From the NCBI GenBank assembly GCA_965153455.1, contig OZ234499.1, positions 5,439,577 to 5,503,576 of the forward strand: a stretch of 64,000 nucleotides of DNA. The letters run 5' to 3'. Numbering within the stretch: the first letter of the stretch is position 1; every line of letters begins with the position of its first letter. The DNA is from Sphagnum compactum. Lineage: Eukaryota > Bryophyta > Sphagnopsida > Sphagnales. Position numbers and translations under genes: made by a program. Of the stretch, positions 24,415-45,633 are shown in pieces. The notes beneath the pieces were generated by a model that saw only the letters and a program-made list of their open reading frames with translations, was not told the DNA's origin and did no database searches.

Positions 24415-26310
24415 ATAGTTGTCTTATGGGGATCTGGCAGCTCTTGCCACACGTATTTCAAGAGCTACAGGCACATAGGTAAGTGTCCTTGAGCTGACTT
24501 TGTAGGCACTCACTACAGGATCTGCTCCCATGTTTAGAGCTAAAACATATTTATGAGTCGTTCTGATGGTATGGGCTTCCTGGAGATATTGCAGATCCTT
24601 TGGAGATCCTCTTTATGTGCTAACTGCCTTTGGATTCTGAATGTAGACAGGTTGCACCCAGTGGTAAAAAATTTAATATCTTACTACATTGTTATTTGCT
24701 TAACACAAATCTCTCTTTGGCAAGAGAGAGAATAATTAAGGCCCTAATTAAGGTCCTAATTAGGCTACTAATCACAAATGATTAGCGAATGGGGTTGATT
24801 AGCATTTGTGTGTGTGTGTGTGTTGTGTGTTGTGTGAGAAGGAAAGCGCATGGTGTGTGAGCTGAGCTGAGCTGAGCTGAAAGGTCATCTGAGCTTGAGG
24901 GTTTTCTTGAAGCTGGGGCTTATGGGATATCAGAGACATTGGTTGAAGAGCCAGTGGAGGATAACAAGATGTGCTTGTGCCACTATGTGATTGCTATGAT
25001 GTGGTTATGTTGTTGCTAACTGGTATTTTTTTCAATGTCTAGGTACCTGTTGCAGTTGGGGGAAGTGGTGATGTTCATCATGACTGCCTGAAGTGCTTGA
25101 TAAGCAATAAGGATAATTCCATTACAGAGGTTCATGAATGACAAGTGCTGAACGAGCAGGGTTTTGTGCACAATGTAAGAGGGACTTATGTTTGCTTGAT
25201 ATTTGGTGCTGATTGGTGGGTGCTGATCACATACAGCAAGAGTGCTGTAGCCAGAAAAGAAATCTTTCCAAAGATCCAAGACTTGCAATCTATGAAGTAA
25301 TTGAGGTAGGATAACTCTGTGGCACCATTTGTGGTGCCTAGGGTGGTGGGAAGACAACAGCAGCATGGCTGCAACACATAGGCTGGAGGCAACAACGTTG
25401 AGCAGTATTGATGGAATTTCTTTTACAACATTGTCAGGACACTTCAGAGCTGAAACTCAATAGAAACAGGGCTGTGATGAACTTTATGGATTTAGAGATC
25501 TATTCTGGCACAGGCTGCATTCATATACTTGGTTGCCTTCCAAGCATATACACAGTTGGAAGAGGATTAATGTTATATTGAATGAGCATTTGGATCATTC
25601 CGTTTGCAAATGCAAGTAGCTCACAGAATACCATCAATTACCAAAGCATGATTTTAGGGGGGCTGGAGCATGTATAGACCTCTTACCGTGAGGATTTAAG
25701 CATTGATGAACAAAGGTTCATTTCAGAATAGAGAGATCTTGTTTATTGAAATCATCTGATAACTGTTTGATCAGTTCTAATTTCAACACGTGCATTATAT
25801 ATGATATTATCCTCGAGTGCTCAACTGAATTGAGATCTGCCTTAGTGTAATGAGTTGGGTCAGAGTTCCCAGTTGCTACAGTGAAATTTGACTCTGTTTA
25901 GCTGATGATGTTTGCCTCACTCAGAACATCTTGATTGTTCGAAATTTTATGTTTTCATAATGACGACACATAATCTCTTCAGTTGGAAATGAGGAGCTTG
26001 TGGATTAGTAGTCGTGAGCAGCAGATATTGCTCGCTTTGTTGTCCCTCACATTCGGTCCCTATGACAGACAGTACCAGAAAAAAGCAGGTGTACTTGTAA
26101 GGTATTATACCAGGACTAAAGAGAGCTTGGTCTTGATCTTCCTTGTTTGCAGGGGAGTCCAAATTACACTCTTCCTCTCTATTTCCCGTCTGTGGTTCCA
26201 CCGAACTTTGTTGTTACTCTTGTGTTGTGACCACAAAATTCTGATAGAGAAGAATTTTTTCTTACTGAATAATATTAGGCAGATTTGCAGAAGCGGAGGT
26301 CATCATCATA
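24415..26310. other. No confident gene; microsatellites
   Basis: Contains a (GT)n tract near 24808-24835 and four copies of GAGCT at about 24858-24880. I see no supported coding sequence. The interval separates the transposase from the RHM fragment. Confidence 0.5.
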
Positions 26311-27088
<778 letters not shown>

Positions 27089-27309
27089 TATGGACGGTGT
27101 GAAACCGCCGAGAACTCCCCGAAAGGCAGGGTTTGTTTCTCCAAGAGCTTCTTCTTCTTCGTAGCTGTCTCTTCCTCCCAGTTGTCGTAGCTGTGGCTCT
27201 CCTGCTCCTGCTGCTACTGTTGTTGTATGGACGCATTGAGATTTGCAGCTTCGTTTTTGCTGCTACACCTGAGACTTGAAGGACTTGAAGTTGTTACTAC
27301 TGTTTCCAT

Positions 27310-29447
<2,138 letters not shown>

Positions 29448-29490
29448 ACATTCTGTAGTTGGCTGTAATAACATTTATGAGCAAGAAATT

Positions 29491-30330
29491 ATGTATTGAG
29501 TGAAGTTGGGGTTCAGATAGAGCTTCTTATTATGAGATATTCTTTGGGTAAACCTTTCCAGGGTTTGCATATTGTCTGGTTATGGTTGTTAAGGGGGACA
29601 ATAGCATGTGTTTTCATGTCTGGTTTCTGATGTGTGCTTTAGTCACATGTCTACCCATCAGGACTATCAGGGCTGACTTTGAACCAACTCATGCATTACA
29701 TGGACTATGTGCCATGAGACCCTCACTTGTACTGGATAATTGTTGGAATAAAATAGATTATTTCCACATGTCAAACCCACATATTGTAATCTTGAGGGGA
29801 TTAATTGGACCTTCTTGTTGAATACACATATACATTGTTTTGCTTCATCAAGTGATAAACTATTGTAAGTAAAATTGATATCTTCAGTTGTAAATTGTCT
29901 TCTAAATGTTTGTGGAGCAAGCTACTAAAAGTTGGGGATAGATACATTATTTTAGGTGTGACAAAATAGATTAGGTTATTTTTCACCTATATCCTAAACC
30001 TTATCAATGGGATTGTCATTTGTAGGCAACCCTAATCCTAGACATGCCTAAAAAAAATGTGTACCTAGCTTACCAAAAGACCATAGTTGGCATATTTTGG
30101 TTGCACATGCAACTATGAGTATATACATATCAATGATATACGATGATATATCAAATATATACGGTGATATATCACAGAACTCATCCAAAGGTTGGGATGA
30201 AAGCGATTATAGTTGCACCATAGTTGCATACACACCCAAAAAGGGCGCATAGTTGCAAAAATAGTTGCATGCGACAGGCAGTTGCATCCCAGTTGCATGT
30301 GGTGTGGTTGCATATGACAGAATTTCTAGT
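29491..30330. mobile_element. Right end of CACTA copy B, shared with copy A
   Basis: Begins 44 bp after the E2 stop codon, so its first part is E2 3'-flanking sequence. It then runs through AGTTGCA subterminal repeats to a truncated TIR at 30330. It is near-identical to 793-1859 except for a block of about 185 bp that is present only in copy A. The last bases of the TIR (AGTG) are replaced by TGAG, where unrelated transposase sequence starts. Confidence 0.75.
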
Positions 30331-31660
30331 TGAGATGGGTATGCTCAAAGGAGTTATTTGTAGAGGAGATTCCAAGAATGAGGGTAATAGTAGCAGAGGT
30401 GGTATGCAAGTTGGAAAAGGCCTTCCCTCCATCATTTTTTGATTGTCAAGTGCATTTACTAGTTCACCTTGTGGATGAAATAGCCATTGCTGGTCCTGTG
30501 CATTGTCGGTGGATGTATTGGCTTGAAAGATATATGGCAGTATTAAAGGGTTATGTCCGTAACCATGCACGAGTGGAGGGAAGCATGGCAACAGGACACT
30601 TGGCAGCAGAGAGCATGTTTTATTGCACCAACATCTTGGCCACTATAGATCCATCATGTCCTCATGTCCGGATGGAGGAAAGAGAAGAGGAGGAAGACCG
30701 TTTGACTGGTGCCATCAAAACACGTATGTTATTACCTACAGAGTTAATTCAGCTGACCACATTCATGTTGAATAATAGCAATGTCATGGAAGAGTGGAGG
30801 AACTTCTATGAGAATGCCAAAAGTATGAGTGGGAGATCAAGGATTTTTCCTACGTTTCATAAGTACATGAAAGAGAAGTTGGCTGAAGTGGTCAATTGTT
30901 GGCACAAGGAGAAAGTATAGCATGTTTTCCAGAGATCACAGATGATGTTCTCACCATTGTTCATGGACCACTGAGAGTTGTGACAACACGTTCAGCAATG
31001 TGGACACAAGGAAGACATTTCAGGTATTTTATTTTTTTATTTCATTAGGCATATTAACTCACCTTCACATTCCAGACAAGTTTTTTAGAATGTTCTAGGA
31101 TGATTTTTATGGGCATGAAGTTTCTATTATCATATAAGTTATTGACTCACAATGCCTAACACAATATTAATTTCAGGATTTCTAGTTTGGATGAAAAGAG
31201 GGGCCGCACCTTTGACTGTGGAGTTCAAGGGCAATTCATTCAGGACTCTAGAAGCAGTCGGCATGACAAGAATATTGTTCGAGATATTGTGCCACATTAT
31301 GGAAAGCTGGAAGAGATCTTGGTGGTATCTTATGATGCACATTCAAAGTTTGAAGAGTATGTGTTTAAGTGCAAGTGGTTTAAAGTGAACCTTGCTGGTG
31401 CAAATTGCACTGTAGTTCAGGATGAGTGCGGACACACACGGTTAAAGACATCTGCCACCAGTTATCAGCCATCTCATTGGCAAACTTCAGAGCAATTTAC
31501 TTTTCCCAGTCATGTAAAACAATGTTTTTATCTTCCTTATCCCCCAAACCCAGACGAGTGGTCACTTGTTGTCACATATGTGCCACGGTCCCGTTCTATT
31601 ATAGGTGAGAAACCAGAGGTTGTGTTTACAACCTCTGAGGTGGATGATGACCACGTATAA
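30331..31660 (+). pseudogene. CACTA transposase C-terminal fragment (DUF4218 and DUF4216)
   Basis: Open from 30331 to 30920 with a DUF4218 pattern: RWVCSKELFVEEIPRM, LEKAFPPSFFDCQVHLLVH, AGPVHCRWMYWLERYM, LKGYVRNHARVEGSMATGH. After a probable short intron (about 30920-31175), 31176-31660 gives a DUF4216-like block (RDIVPHYGKLEEILVV, VFKCKWFKVN) and ends VDDDHV with a stop. The N-terminal and catalytic parts are missing, because the sequence begins mid-domain at the junction with the right end of copy B. It belongs to a different family from the transposase at 18.3-24.4 kb, since the protein sequences differ considerably. Confidence 0.8.
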
Positions 31661-31914
31661 TGTACTACTCATTATTTTTATGCAAATTGCCATTGAGGCT
31701 TGTGGTTCTATATTACTGCACAATGTTCATTGTGTCATTTTCTACCTATTCTGCTCCATTGTGTAATTTTATTTTTAAGAATAGGAGCACTGCTATGCGT
31801 ACTTTAATGATATTTTCACTCAGTCTGCCAAAATAAATTATAATAATGGTTAAGTGGATTTATAGCTTCCATTTGGTTTAAAAGATTTTTTATTTTTTTT
31901 ATGGCGTTTTGGGA

Positions 31915-32416
31915 ATCAGATGACATTGCGAAACCTTTTGCAAAACTTCCTTCTCCAGTAACCCTTTCACTAATTTGCGAGCTAACGCACATCGCAACTT
32001 GCGATACGTACACCACTGGAAAGTTTTGTAAAAATTTGTGATGAAGTTTGCGATACATATTCAAACGCAAAATGTGAGGCGCCGAATAATGCAAGCTTGC
32101 GATGTCTTGTGACTCTCAAAGTTTGTAGCGATACTTTGTGTATTGTAAAATGTGCGATGTTTTGAGTATGATTAAACGTTGCGAAGTGTGGAATATCGCT
32201 AGGGTGGACGGAGACTTAGCGGGTCGTAAAGTTTTGTTTGTGGTATATGTCGCAAAAGTGCTGCGATGAAATAAGGTACATTATAAATTAGCGATGGGTG
32301 GTGCTGCACAAGTTGCGATGCGTGTCGCATCGCAAATATGGCAGGTTGTTTTTGCTTTGCAAACCCTTCAGGTTTTTTGTTTGGCCCTTCGCAAAAAGGC
32401 ATAATATGTAGTAGTG
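31915..32416. mobile_element. Right end of the TTGCGA-family CACTA element
   Basis: About 15 copies of TTGCGA(T/A), GCGAT or TCGCAA occur within 500 bp. The region ends at 32416 with TATGTAGTAGTG, whose reverse complement starts CACTACTACATA. The same motif family flanks the accessory gene at 2.0-4.3 kb. Confidence 0.65.
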
Positions 32417-34950
32417 CAATGGATGACACATAGTTTCACAAAGTTACCTCCCTATTTGTAATCGCCATGAGACACCCTTGGTTTAATTGATGTCACATAT
32501 GCAAACTACATCGCAACTCAATATTCTTTTGATATGATAAAATGCAAGTAGTCCCCCATCGCAAAAAATGACCCAAAGAATTTCCACACATGCCTGATGA
32601 ACCTCTCAACCCCCATTTGATCATTAGTAACCTACAAAACTCCAATTGATACCATTGTTTTATCTAGTGCATTTTAAATGGACTTTGCAAGTACAAGATA
32701 ACCTATCTAACAATTAGATATGTTCCAAAGTAGAGAGACTTACACAAAAAGAGTTGAGCTTGCACCATGCCAACCCTCATCACTATGATAATTCCAACCT
32801 AATTTGGAAAACTCAACCTAGCCAGTTCAACAAGTTTTTCCCACACCAAAATAAAATTTATATTCATATCCATGGAAATATTTTTCACATTTTTGTGATG
32901 TGTTTATTCAATACTATAAGATTGTAATTTTACATTTTTATTATCACACATTTAACATTGCCTTAGGTGATATTTTGTCCCAAAAATTGCCCAAAAAATT
33001 GTGAAGGATGGTATTTTTGAAACATTTAAGCAAACTGACACCCACCAACAAACTTTTTGCTAGCTATGGTGTCAATGATTAGGTGTCCCCCCTTTAGAGA
33101 TGCTTCATGAAGAAGCTGTAGTAGATACCATTAGTGGTGAAAAGGTCTCAAACTTTCCACCAACAATTGAAAAATAATTGTTTCAAGTACCTTGACACTC
33201 CCATTTTTGAGGAAGCAAAGAGGCACCCAACACACATAGTGTGAGATTGACAACACAAATTAACAGTGGAAAACAACTCACCTATAGCTCTAAACAATAT
33301 ATTCAATTTCATTTCATGTTTTTTGATAAGGGATATCTTTCAAGTTTGTGATTATGATAGAAGAGGTGCTTACCCTTCGCTATTGGCATCTTTAGAATAA
33401 GGACCCACATCCTCATTGTCCTTGCCAATTTAGTTTTTTCTTCTCTTTGGCAAATGAAAACAAACTAAACAAATTATAGATTTACATGCCTAATCAATGT
33501 GTGAATCAACATAGAAGCATGCTCATTGGTACATCAATGCATGGGCAAAGATAACATGACTCATACCAAGCGCTCGAATGCAGGGGATTAGGGCAGAAGG
33601 ATGTTTCAAAGTAAGCAACGGAGAGGAACGTAGTCGCTAAGGTAAGAAAGGAATGGTAAAAATGAAAGATGGGTTGCTGAAGCTTTGAATTAAAATCCTT
33701 CTGATGATCCTTCAATACTCTGGTCTTGGTCTTTTATTGACGCCACAAACAAATGGTCTTTGATGAATGTGTGTTTCACTTAACAAATAGAAAATATAAC
33801 AACTGCTAACCACCTTAACTAAAGGGTTGTGCATTTGAAGCAATACCTAAATGAACAAAGTTGAAGCTATCACTTGTTTAATAAGAGAGTGTGTCATTCT
33901 CCCCCGAGCTATTTGACCCAATAGCTCATCACAAGACGATTTCTTCACACTGGCCAACCCCCAAAGGGATACCTAAATCACCCATTTATCAATTTTCAAT
34001 CCAACCTTCTAAGCAAGGAAAAAGAAAGAAAACCAAGCCAGATCCCAAGTAGCAATATGATTTATAGATTTATCCATGCGAGCTATGTCATGTTTGGTCT
34101 TCCTTTAGCAACACAATACATTGAATTTCTTGTTGCTTAAAGATTTCAGTTAATTGATTTAGATTATGACCCTATTCCATATATGTCAATTAAAAGAGAT
34201 CAATGTTTAATCTAGTCAAACCAGGTAGCAAAATACAAGAGGGGTCATCATAAAATAATGTCCTTTGATTCAATCCTTTAGATTCTTGCATGAACTACTG
34301 CAAGTTCTTGGGGTTAGAGGTACCTCAAGGTGATCTCTATGGCTCTCTGCACAAATATCTAAAATTTTAGTCAGTGAGTGGATTCCAAACTAGGTGTTTT
34401 CTCTCACTTTCTCCATTGTAATCAAGATTAGCTTCTAGTGATGGAGGAATTTGAGTTCAAAATTTGAGATTTAGCAAAAAGATAGATGCAAACTTGAAAG
34501 TAGAACTCATTACTAGAGACATGAGCTTTGATGAGATAGTTTGTGACCCATCTGATGGTACCCATGGTGGCAGCTAACTGTTGCAAATTTGCTTCATGAG
34601 AGAACCATACTTTAAGACACTCTAAGAGAGCAAAGTCACAGTAAAGGCCATGGGCAAGCCAAACTTGATTTGGTCCTTGGCATCATTTAAGCACCATGAG
34701 TAAGTTCCATCAACACAATAGTGAGTCTGAAACACAACTTGACATATATAGAAGTGTTGAACACCTAATGCATAAAAACATTAATGGGATTTGTTCTAGC
34801 TTAGTAAAACAAAGATATAGATCCCAAAATCAAAACTTTATTGAACCCAAAAAATCACAAACTTTATTAAACCCTAAACCTTAAAATTATAGGGCAAGTG
34901 TTAGACAACACTTGTTATAGCATTTAGTTTTGATTCCCACACAAATAATT
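32417..34950. other. AT-rich interval, no gene seen
   Basis: No open frame with recognisable domains and no splice-supported chain. There is no clear repeat beyond general AT-richness. Confidence 0.5.
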
Positions 34951-34951
34951 C

Positions 34952-35700
34952 CTAGTCATCATCAAGCAACCTAAAAGCTTCAAGGCCTTTTTCAATGATC
35001 CCTAAAACCTCTTCACACAATTCATATGTTGTAGAATTGCCTCTAAGCACATGAACAATTAGTGGCATTGAAAATTTAAATGCTATAACCAAATGTGAAT
35101 AAACCCAGGTTGGTGGTGAATTTTCATTAAAGTAATAAATCCAATTCCCGGGTCGGAGCCGCTCATACCATAGCCCTCCAATGACATTGTTGCCTTCATA
35201 CCATGTATGCCCCCAATCATTTGTGAATGATTCCTTCATTGTGTGTATTGGCTTGTCACATAATAGTAACCAAAAGTGCTCATCAGTAGAGTTCTCACAT
35301 ACAACAACAACATTATCTCCAATAACCAAGTCATTTGCCATTTGCTCTCTTCCAATTCCAAATTCAATTTCATGACTATCACCATGCATTGTGCTCCTAA
35401 TAATAGAAGTGTCTAAAGGTTTTAGCCTAACAAATGTTCACTATGGATCATGGCTCATCTATTCACATTGAAGTTCTAAGTTCCCATCCACACAACATGG
35501 GCAAAAATCGAACAAATGCCTATATTGGACCTGGGTGGATCATGATATTTGACATTCCGAACCTGATGGACCTTATGACATCCTTTCATTGTTGCACAAT
35601 CATATACCCCTATTCGATCAATGGCACCTTCTTTAACCTCCCAGAAATGCTTGTTGGCAACTCTCCTTGCACTAAGATGAGCCACGTGCATGGTACTTGT
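34952..35700 (-). pseudogene. Unidentified coding relic, two blocks
   Basis: The minus-strand block 35389-34952 is open for 145 codons from an ATG (EQMANDLVIGDNVVVVCE, DEHFWLLLCDKPIHTMKE, GGLWYERLRPGNWIYYFNE, VYSHLVIAFKFSMP). The upstream block 35691-35476 gives RRVANKHFWEVKEGAIDRIG, YDCATMKGCHKVHQVRNVKY and RSNIGICSIFAHVVWMGT, then stops, in a different frame. The two blocks look like parts of one protein separated by a stop and frame change. The hydrophobic/aromatic pattern is protein-like, not random. I do not recognise the family; repeat-encoded protein is my guess. Confidence 0.4.
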
Positions 35701-35704
35701 TAGA

Positions 35705-38025
35705 TTCTGCTCTCAAGTATGAAACTACCTCATGTGCATTTTGAATTTTCATATATCCCACCTTTGTGCGAGCTCATACAACCTTTGCATAGTTTCCAAA
35801 CAAGGTAAGATGCAAACAAAACTTAGTGACGTCTCCACATCACATAACAACTCATAGGTAGATTTTGCATTCTCAACGTGGTTGTTGTTTTTAACAATCT
35901 TCACCACTAGAATTTTTGTTTAGAGAAAATTCTTTTGCATGGTGATAACATTGATATTCACTAAATGTTTTTCAAGGTTTATGTTTTTCTCCACCTCGCC
36001 ATTGTTTCATAGTTGTTCAACAACACTAAAATGTCATGTAGTTCCATAAACCTTTTCACTTTTCACAAGAGTTATGACACACAGAGTATTCCCCAATTAA
36101 AATTTTTGGTCTAACAATAACATTGTTCCTAAGGCTTGAATCTTTGATAACAAGTCTACTTTAAGCATTAATAATTTTTCTTTCCTCTAAATCTGAAAAC
36201 AAATCTTGCACCATTTTCATTTTGCCATCAGGTCCACACACATGTTCAGACCAAATAAACTGGTAACCTACCAATCATGACACACTCAATTGAACTCCCA
36301 CTTGACTTTTCTTAGTTTTTTTTTCTTAAGTTCATTGGGTTTTATAAGATGTACATAAGCAATGACTTTGGTTGTTGTTTCACAAATGTGCACAAAAGAA
36401 TCAAAGTTTGTAAAGGTATTAGGGTTGGTGGATGTCAAAGGTGATGAACACAATTTAACATTTCTAGAAAAGACAACAATGTCATCAACAAGGATCTTTA
36501 AGTTGACTATTACAAAAGGTTGAAAAAAAAAAAGTGGAACTTGAAGCTTAGAGGTGGTTGGGAAGGTGTCATAACCAACAACAAACAAGAATTGATCTCA
36601 AATCTTGACAAGAAATGAAAATATCCAAACACAAGAATTTGAAGGTAAATATTACAAAAGAGTCTTTACCATTGTACAAATCCAAGCTTGTTGAAAAACA
36701 CCACAAGTGTTGTGAAGCTTGCAATGCAACATCATCATTGGGTCTTTTATGTAATTAGCCTTTTGAATAACAAGATTGAAAATGCATTGGAACTTGGAAG
36801 TTAGTTTATTAGAAGATGTGTATTGATTCTCCCATTTGTGTTGCATTTGCATTCAATAAACAAGGATGCTTCATTGTTAGCTAATATGCAACTTGACATT
36901 AATGCGCAAAATCAAAATGAATTTTTTTAGATCTTTTGGAATCTAGTCTTGTTGCATTCTTGATTCTTAAGTTCATTTGCAAAACTCATTTTACTAATAG
37001 TCCTCTCTAGATTTTCTCTTATTCATTGTAGATAACAATTGTGATTTTGTGTTACACAATGGAAAGCAACAAAGGATTTTGAACTTGCACATTAGATGGT
37101 GAAAGTTTTCTCAAAGCTTACAAAATGAAAGGTGATGGCAAGTTGCTTGCATTAAGTGGTCTTGTGAAAGATTAGAGGTAATGAGATGGCGGGGATGGTG
37201 TCAATTGATGGTAAGGATGGATCATCATTCTTGGCAACAAATGAGAGCCAATGATGAAGTTGATGGCTACAGAGCCATTGTGAGCCATTGATTTGTGGTG
37301 TCATATTGAATTTTTGAATGTTAGTTTCTTTCACACAATTCACATGGGCTTATAGGAATTTGCCACCGTGCAAACATTCACCCCAAAAAAAATGTTGCTT
37401 AGTACCTACACTTCCCATTTCTTTGTAAAAAAGAGTAAATATTTCGCAATGTTAATTTACTTTTGTTAAATAATAATAATAATAATCATAATAAAGTTAT
37501 TTTCAAATTTTTTCATAAAAATGTTGATATACATGAACAAGAAAATGAGATTCCTTTTTAAAAAAGTTAATATTTTCTTTTTTAAAATATAATTTATTTA
37601 AAATTTCTATCTTCCTTTTGAACCAAGTTGAAGTTCAAAGTTTTGCCTATTTTTTGGCATTTTTTAATTTTTTGAAGAACCTCCGGTTCTGGGTATTTGA
37701 AAAAATCAGAATCAAAGAATTGACTGGTTCAGGGTATTTACAAAATCAGAGTAAAAAACCGGCAGGCCTTGGTATTTGAAAAAATCAGAATTACAGAACT
37801 GTCAGTTCTGGGTATTTCTGGGTATTGCCGGTTTTCGTGAAAGAGTCGCTGATTCTTTAATAACCGGTTCTTTTCCGGTTATTTGACTTTAAAAATGTTT
37901 GCCAGTTTGGAGCTGAAGGCGGGTATCACAGAAATTGTTTTCATAGAATGGGAACTGCTGGTGATATACCAATATATCCGGTCTGAAAACCTGAAAGAAC
38001 CCTAAACCCAACACCGGAAACGACC
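35705..38025. other. AT-rich intergenic DNA
   Basis: No supported gene. Near 37,680-37,870 there are diverged short repeats of GGTTCTGGGTATTTGAAAAAATCAGAATC type. Confidence 0.45.
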
Positions 38026-38029
38026 CTGT

Positions 38030-38500
38030 ATAGACGGTTACCATGGTCTTTGAGAAAGTGGATGTTTTGTACAATGTGAAACGAAGTGGGAGATGACCAT
38101 GTATAGCCGGTTAGCATTGTCTTCACTTGAGAATGCAAATGTTTGTATATGGGAAAAAGATGAGAAAATGACCGCGTATAGCCCGTTACCTTGGTCTTTC
38201 ACTTAAAAACGCGAATGTTTGTATCCTGGAAAAAGGTCGCAATGACCGTTTGTAGCCAGTTACCATCGTCTTCACTCGAGAACACGAAAGTCTGTATGTG
38301 AAAATGAGAAGGGAGATTACTGTTTATAGCCGGTTACCATCGTCTTCACTTGAGAACGCAAATCTTTGTATATTGGAGAAAGATGGGAAACGACCGTGTA
38401 TAGCCGGTTACCTTGGTTTTCGCATGAGAACGCGAATGTTTGTATGGCGGAAAAAGATGGGAGATGACCGTTTATGGCCGGTTACCATCGTCTGCACTTG
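38030..38500. repeat. Seven-copy 74-bp tandem array upstream of NTRC
   Basis: TATAGCCGGTTACC(A/T)T-type cores start at about 38030, 38104, 38180, 38254, 38328, 38402 and 38476 (period 74, once 76). Each unit also contains CTTCACTTGAGAACGCAAATG and GTTTGTAT-AAAAAGATGGGA-type sequence with some divergence. The last unit ends about 200 bp before the NTRC start codon, so the array occupies the proximal promoter or 5' leader. Confidence 0.9.
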
Positions 38501-38525
38501 AGAACGCGAAGCTTTGTCCTGTATA

Positions 38526-38600
38526 TCTCTCTCTCTCTCTGCGTCTCTGCGTCTCTTTCCCTCTCTCTTCCGTGCGTCTCTCGTTTATCCATCGTCTCCC
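38526..38600 (+). promoter_or_regulatory. Pyrimidine-rich (CT) leader of NTRC
   Basis: TCTCTCTCTCTCTCT followed by GCGTCTCT repeats lies 100-170 bp before the ATG. Pyrimidine-rich patches near the transcription start are common in plant core promoters and 5' leaders. I see no clear TATA box in a fixed position. Confidence 0.45.
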
Positions 38601-38695
38601 GCACCTCACTTAGAGTTTTTTTTTGTTTTCTTTATTTTGCTGGTCGGTTTTTGGGAGCGAAGTTGTGGGAGAGAGGGATTTTTTTTTCTCTCTAA

Positions 38696-43885
<5,190 letters not shown>

Positions 43886-45633
43886 GGAAGTTCAGAATGA
43901 TCCCTTTTTTTTGCCATTAGAGAGATAGACCACATGGCTGCTTTTCCGACAGGAAGAAGTTCCTTTCGAAGTTGTGACTGGTCTTTGACTCCATTTGTTT
44001 GACTACGCAGGTGGTTAGCATATTGAGGCAACACAATATCAATGTTGTGAGTTGTAGGCAATTTTCTCAGCCTGTATGTAATTCAAGCTTTTGGTGATTA
44101 AAGGTGATGACCGATTTATGTCCACTGGCTATTTCTGTTCACTGTACTGAAAGGAGCCTCCAAACCCTTTCAACTCAGGCGGTTTTCAAATGTTTTTAGA
44201 GAACTTCTGGAGCGAGTGCTGATGAAGTTGTTTACGACCATGTTGTACCACCTTTGCCACTCTTTTGCACTTGCTCAAAACGCCGAATTCCTGAGACCAA
44301 GTGGACTCAGTTAACAGCCAGCAGGTGAGTATAGCTCCATACAACTGTCTCCATTATGGTGCCTCATGTCTTTGGTGGTCAACTTCTGGCCTTCAGAATA
44401 TTATGGGGTTGTGTAGAGGCACTTTAAACTGGACTGATGCCTTGAAGTGGTTTTTTGGTCCTTTGTGTGGTGTTTAAATTGTGGTTAAATAGACAGACAG
44501 CAACTCCAAATCTGTGCATCCAATGATGCTTGCATGAGTGAGAAGATCTAGATGTGCAGAATTTCATTGAGTGATTGCTGTTTGTCTCTCAACCTACTGT
44601 GTTTAATGATTGAGAAAATGCATATGACACCAGCATAGTACTGGTGCTTCATCCACATGAAAAAATGCACACAAGTCATTGCAACTGCTTCACACATGGA
44701 TCTCAAGGTACCAAAAATTTGTGGAAACAGAAATTTCCACCTGTTCTCTCAACTTGGATTGCACAAACCTTCATGGAACTTGGCCCCAAATGAAGGAAAT
44801 AACTAAATAACATCAGATGAAAAGCACAACATCAATGTGACAAACTGTACAGATTTGCAGATTCTCCTAGGTCAAGAGGAGAGCAGGTTTCCAAACCGTG
44901 ACCCCCTAAAGTCCTGTCCCCAGATGATAACTTACACATGTAGTAACCATGGTTCTTCAGGCTGCTCTGCTCCTACAAATGCACAGGAAGACCTTGCAAA
45001 GCTCAGTATGAGCCAAATGTGTGTAAAATTTGACAGGGTTCAGGTTGTGACCTGTTACGCTCCCATCTTGCTATGATCTGCTTTGTCACTTATGTTCAGT
45101 CAGTCTATATTTGTGGAGGAAACTGGGGGTTTCCGAGTCCCTGGGGGAAGACAAGAAAGTCTGCCAAAAAGAGAGCAGTGGTGCCTTGAGTGTGCATCTG
45201 TCTCTCCACACCCTTGGGCTGCCTGCCTAGTTCTTTGAAGGTGGGCACTTTCTGACCACCATAGTGGGGGGTGTGGGGGAAGTAGGTTCAGCATCTTCCC
45301 CAAAGGACTTCCAGGAAGCCCCTAGGTTCCCGCACAATTGTAATGACTATTTAAAATCCAACACAAATTTGAAGGACCTGTTGGTTAAATCCCCAGGACC
45401 CACCATTATAGCTTTGTTAGCAAGCTTGGTCCTTGGGGTTGGAAAGAATGACTCAACTTCTGCATTTGGGCCTCTTGCTTTGGGCCAGTTGAGATCCTGA
45501 ACAGCCTCTAGAAGGCCCCCAAGATTTTATCCAAGATGTAAAGAGACATGATCATCACAACAAACTGCTGCTTGTGGCAGTTTGTCAGCAGCAGACAGAT
45601 ATTGATATAAATTTGGGTCCATTGTTAGCAAGC
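43886..45633. other. Intergenic region between converging NTRC and zinc-finger genes
   Basis: No supported gene. It should contain the 3' untranslated regions and polyadenylation sites of both genes, since they converge here. I cannot place them exactly. Confidence 0.45.
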
